Assembly: GCA_052148295.1 (NCBI GenBank)
Contig: JBKQIP010000020.1
Span: 1-14,758, forward strand
Length of the DNA stretch: 14,758 bases
Direction of reading: 5' to 3'
DNA from: Bog-473 sp052148295
Lineage (GTDB): Bacteria > Actinomycetota > Acidimicrobiia > Acidimicrobiales > RAAP-2
The position numbers and the translations under genes were made by a program. This document shows, piece after piece, positions 13,722-14,758 of this stretch (its first letter is position 1; each line of letters starts with the position of its first letter). The notes below the pieces were generated by a model, which ran no database searches, was not told the DNA's origin, and saw only the letters and a program-made list of their open reading frames with translations.

Positions 13722-14758
13722 GCCGTCGCCTTCTGCTCGGTGGACCCGGTGGGCTCGTGGGACTCGGCGGCCTCGCCCGGCCCGGCGCCGGTCGCTCTGA
13801 CCCAGTGGGCCTGGGGCGGCATGCCCGGCCCCAGATGGATCGGGACGTCGAAGGGCTCGGACTCGAGCCCGGCGGCCTCCATGAGCTCGGCCAGGGCAAA
13901 GGGAATGGCGGCCGCGATGTCCCACAGGCGCGGCACGGCCCGGGCGTCGGAGGCCATCCCCCAGTACAGAACGCCCCGGTAGCTCATGATGGTGATGTTA
14001 AGCCCCATGCCGTCCATGACCGGTCCGAGGGGGAACATGCCGAGCAATTCGGCCCCACCCAGGTAGAGGGGGAAGTCCGGACCCGGCACGTTGGAGACGA
14101 CCAAATTGGCCACCGGACGGTGACGGTCGGCCAGTTTCATCCCGGTGTACAGGCGGGCGGCCACGGCGAACACGTTCGGCGTGGCGTGTTCGGCCCAGTT
14201 CTGCAGGGTCGACGCACCCAGCGCCTTGTGCTCCTCCTTGGCGCCTCTGGTCCCCAGGTGGATGGCCCGCAGCCGCTCCAGCGGGTCGTCGAGCTGGCAC
14301 GGCAGCTGCACGAACATCGCCGACACCTTGTTGGAGCCCCGGAGTTCGGCCACGTCCGGCGTGACCGACACCGGCACCACCGAGACGAGGGGGATCTCGG
14401 GCAGCTCGTCGCCGGCCTCGAGATAGGTCCGCAGCGCCCCGGCGCACATGGCCAACACGACGTCGTTGACCGTCGTCCCCATGGCGTTCTTGAGCTTCTT
14501 CACGTCCTCCAGGCTGGCGGCGGCGAAGGCGACGCGCCGCCGGGAGTGGACGGCGACATTGATGGACGTGCGCGGTGCCGTGAGCGGGAGCGCCGCCTTG
14601 GCCGAGAGGCCCTGGCGCACCCGCCGCACCCCGAGAACGTTCCATGCCGTGCGCCATGCGATGTGTGCCATCTCGAACGGCGCGATCAGAGCGGCCCCAG
14701 CCGCCTGGGAGATCAGCTCGAGGTTCGACGGAACGCGCGAGTCGAGCTGGCGCTCCGG
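13718..14758 (-). CDS. Wax ester synthase/diacylglycerol acyltransferase (WS/DGAT) family, C-terminal part
   Basis: The frame is open to the right edge of the window, so 346 C-terminal residues of a longer protein (family length about 450-500) are seen. This family moves acyl groups from acyl-CoA to alcohols or diacylglycerol to make storage lipids at the membrane. The active-site HHxxxDG motif lies in the missing N-terminus and cannot be checked. The seen part has the family's late landmarks: PRTSINV, KNAMGTTVNDVVLA, the VVPVS turn, NLVVSNVPGPDFPLYLGGA (hallmark VSNVPGP) and LNITIMSYRG near the end of the catalytic core. A polar 50-residue tail follows. The stop overlaps the VOC gene's start by four bases. 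A storage role in the cell is likely but some homologues differ. Confidence 0.9.
   Translation of the reverse strand, partial: PERQLDSRVPSNLELISQAAGAALIAPFEMAHIAWRTAWNVLGVRRVRQGLSAKAALPLTAPRTSINVAVHSRRRVAFAAASLEDVKKLKNAMGTTVNDVVLAMCAGALRTYLEAGDELPEIPLVSVVPVSVTPDVAELRGSNKVSAMFVQLPCQLDDPLERLRAIHLGTRGAKEEHKALGASTLQNWAEHATPNVFAVAARLYTGMKLADRHRPVANLVVSNVPGPDFPLYLGGAELLGMFPLGPVMDGMGLNITIMSYRGVLYWGMASDARAVPRLWDIAAAIPFALAELMEAAGLESEPFDVPIHLGPGMPPQAHWVRATGAGPGEAAESHEPTGSTEQKATA

Noticed and set aside
13722..13925. Extension of the VOC frame to 220 codons
   Set aside because: It overlaps the acyltransferase gene and has shadow-like composition. ATG 13721 with the ATGA overlap is the normal arrangement.
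1..14758. CRISPR array, tRNA, insertion sequence or phage genes
   Set aside because: No regularly spaced repeats, no cloverleaf-like sequence, and no transposase, integrase or terminal repeats were seen in reading both strands by eye.

Overview
The window is high-GC, densely coded bacterial DNA. The evidence points to an actinobacterium, perhaps of the Acidimicrobiia type. It carries a mycothiol-dependent isomerase-family enzyme, a wax ester synthase/diacylglycerol acyltransferase (WS/DGAT) protein, a TetR regulator, strong purine-rich ribosome sites and GTG starts. The phylum is an inference from gene content and composition. No rRNA, tRNA, insertion sequence, phage gene or CRISPR array is visible. 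No gene-free stretch exceeds 300 bases; the longest gaps are about 195 bp (5625-5818) and 155 bp (9281-9435).

Layout. 1-2106 (+): the C-terminal part of an FtsX/MacB-type ABC transporter permease, then a small four-helix membrane protein with two HX13H helices that looks like a b-type cytochrome. 2128-3610: a TetR repressor and a mycothiol-dependent maleylpyruvate isomerase-family protein, divergent around a strikingly AT-rich 60-bp promoter/operator region. 3662-5624 (-): a two-gene operon of a metal-dependent amidohydrolase (ACMSD/amidohydrolase-2 type) and a class II aldolase/adducin-family enzyme. 5819-6655 (+): a short-chain dehydrogenase, divergent from that operon. 6674-7357 (-): an alpha/beta hydrolase. 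This middle block looks like small-molecule or aromatic catabolism.

7447-9280 (-): two overlapping genes for membrane-anchored proteins. The upstream gene encodes an anchor, a helical stalk and a two-cysteine domain. The downstream gene repeats that plan and adds a GH43-like five-bladed propeller with all three catalytic carboxylates. This shared two-cysteine module is the most interesting feature of the window.

9436-11547 (+): formate-tetrahydrofolate ligase (fhs) and a small three-helix membrane protein. 11561-13182 (-): tsaC and tsaD, overlapping as GTGA, which supply two core steps of tRNA t6A37 synthesis. 13263-14758 (-): a WS/DGAT-type acyltransferase (N-terminus outside the window) coupled through ATGA to a VOC/glyoxalase-fold protein. 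Compact dyads lie between several convergent or neighbouring genes; the neatest is built from both stop codons of the 95-aa membrane gene and tsaD.
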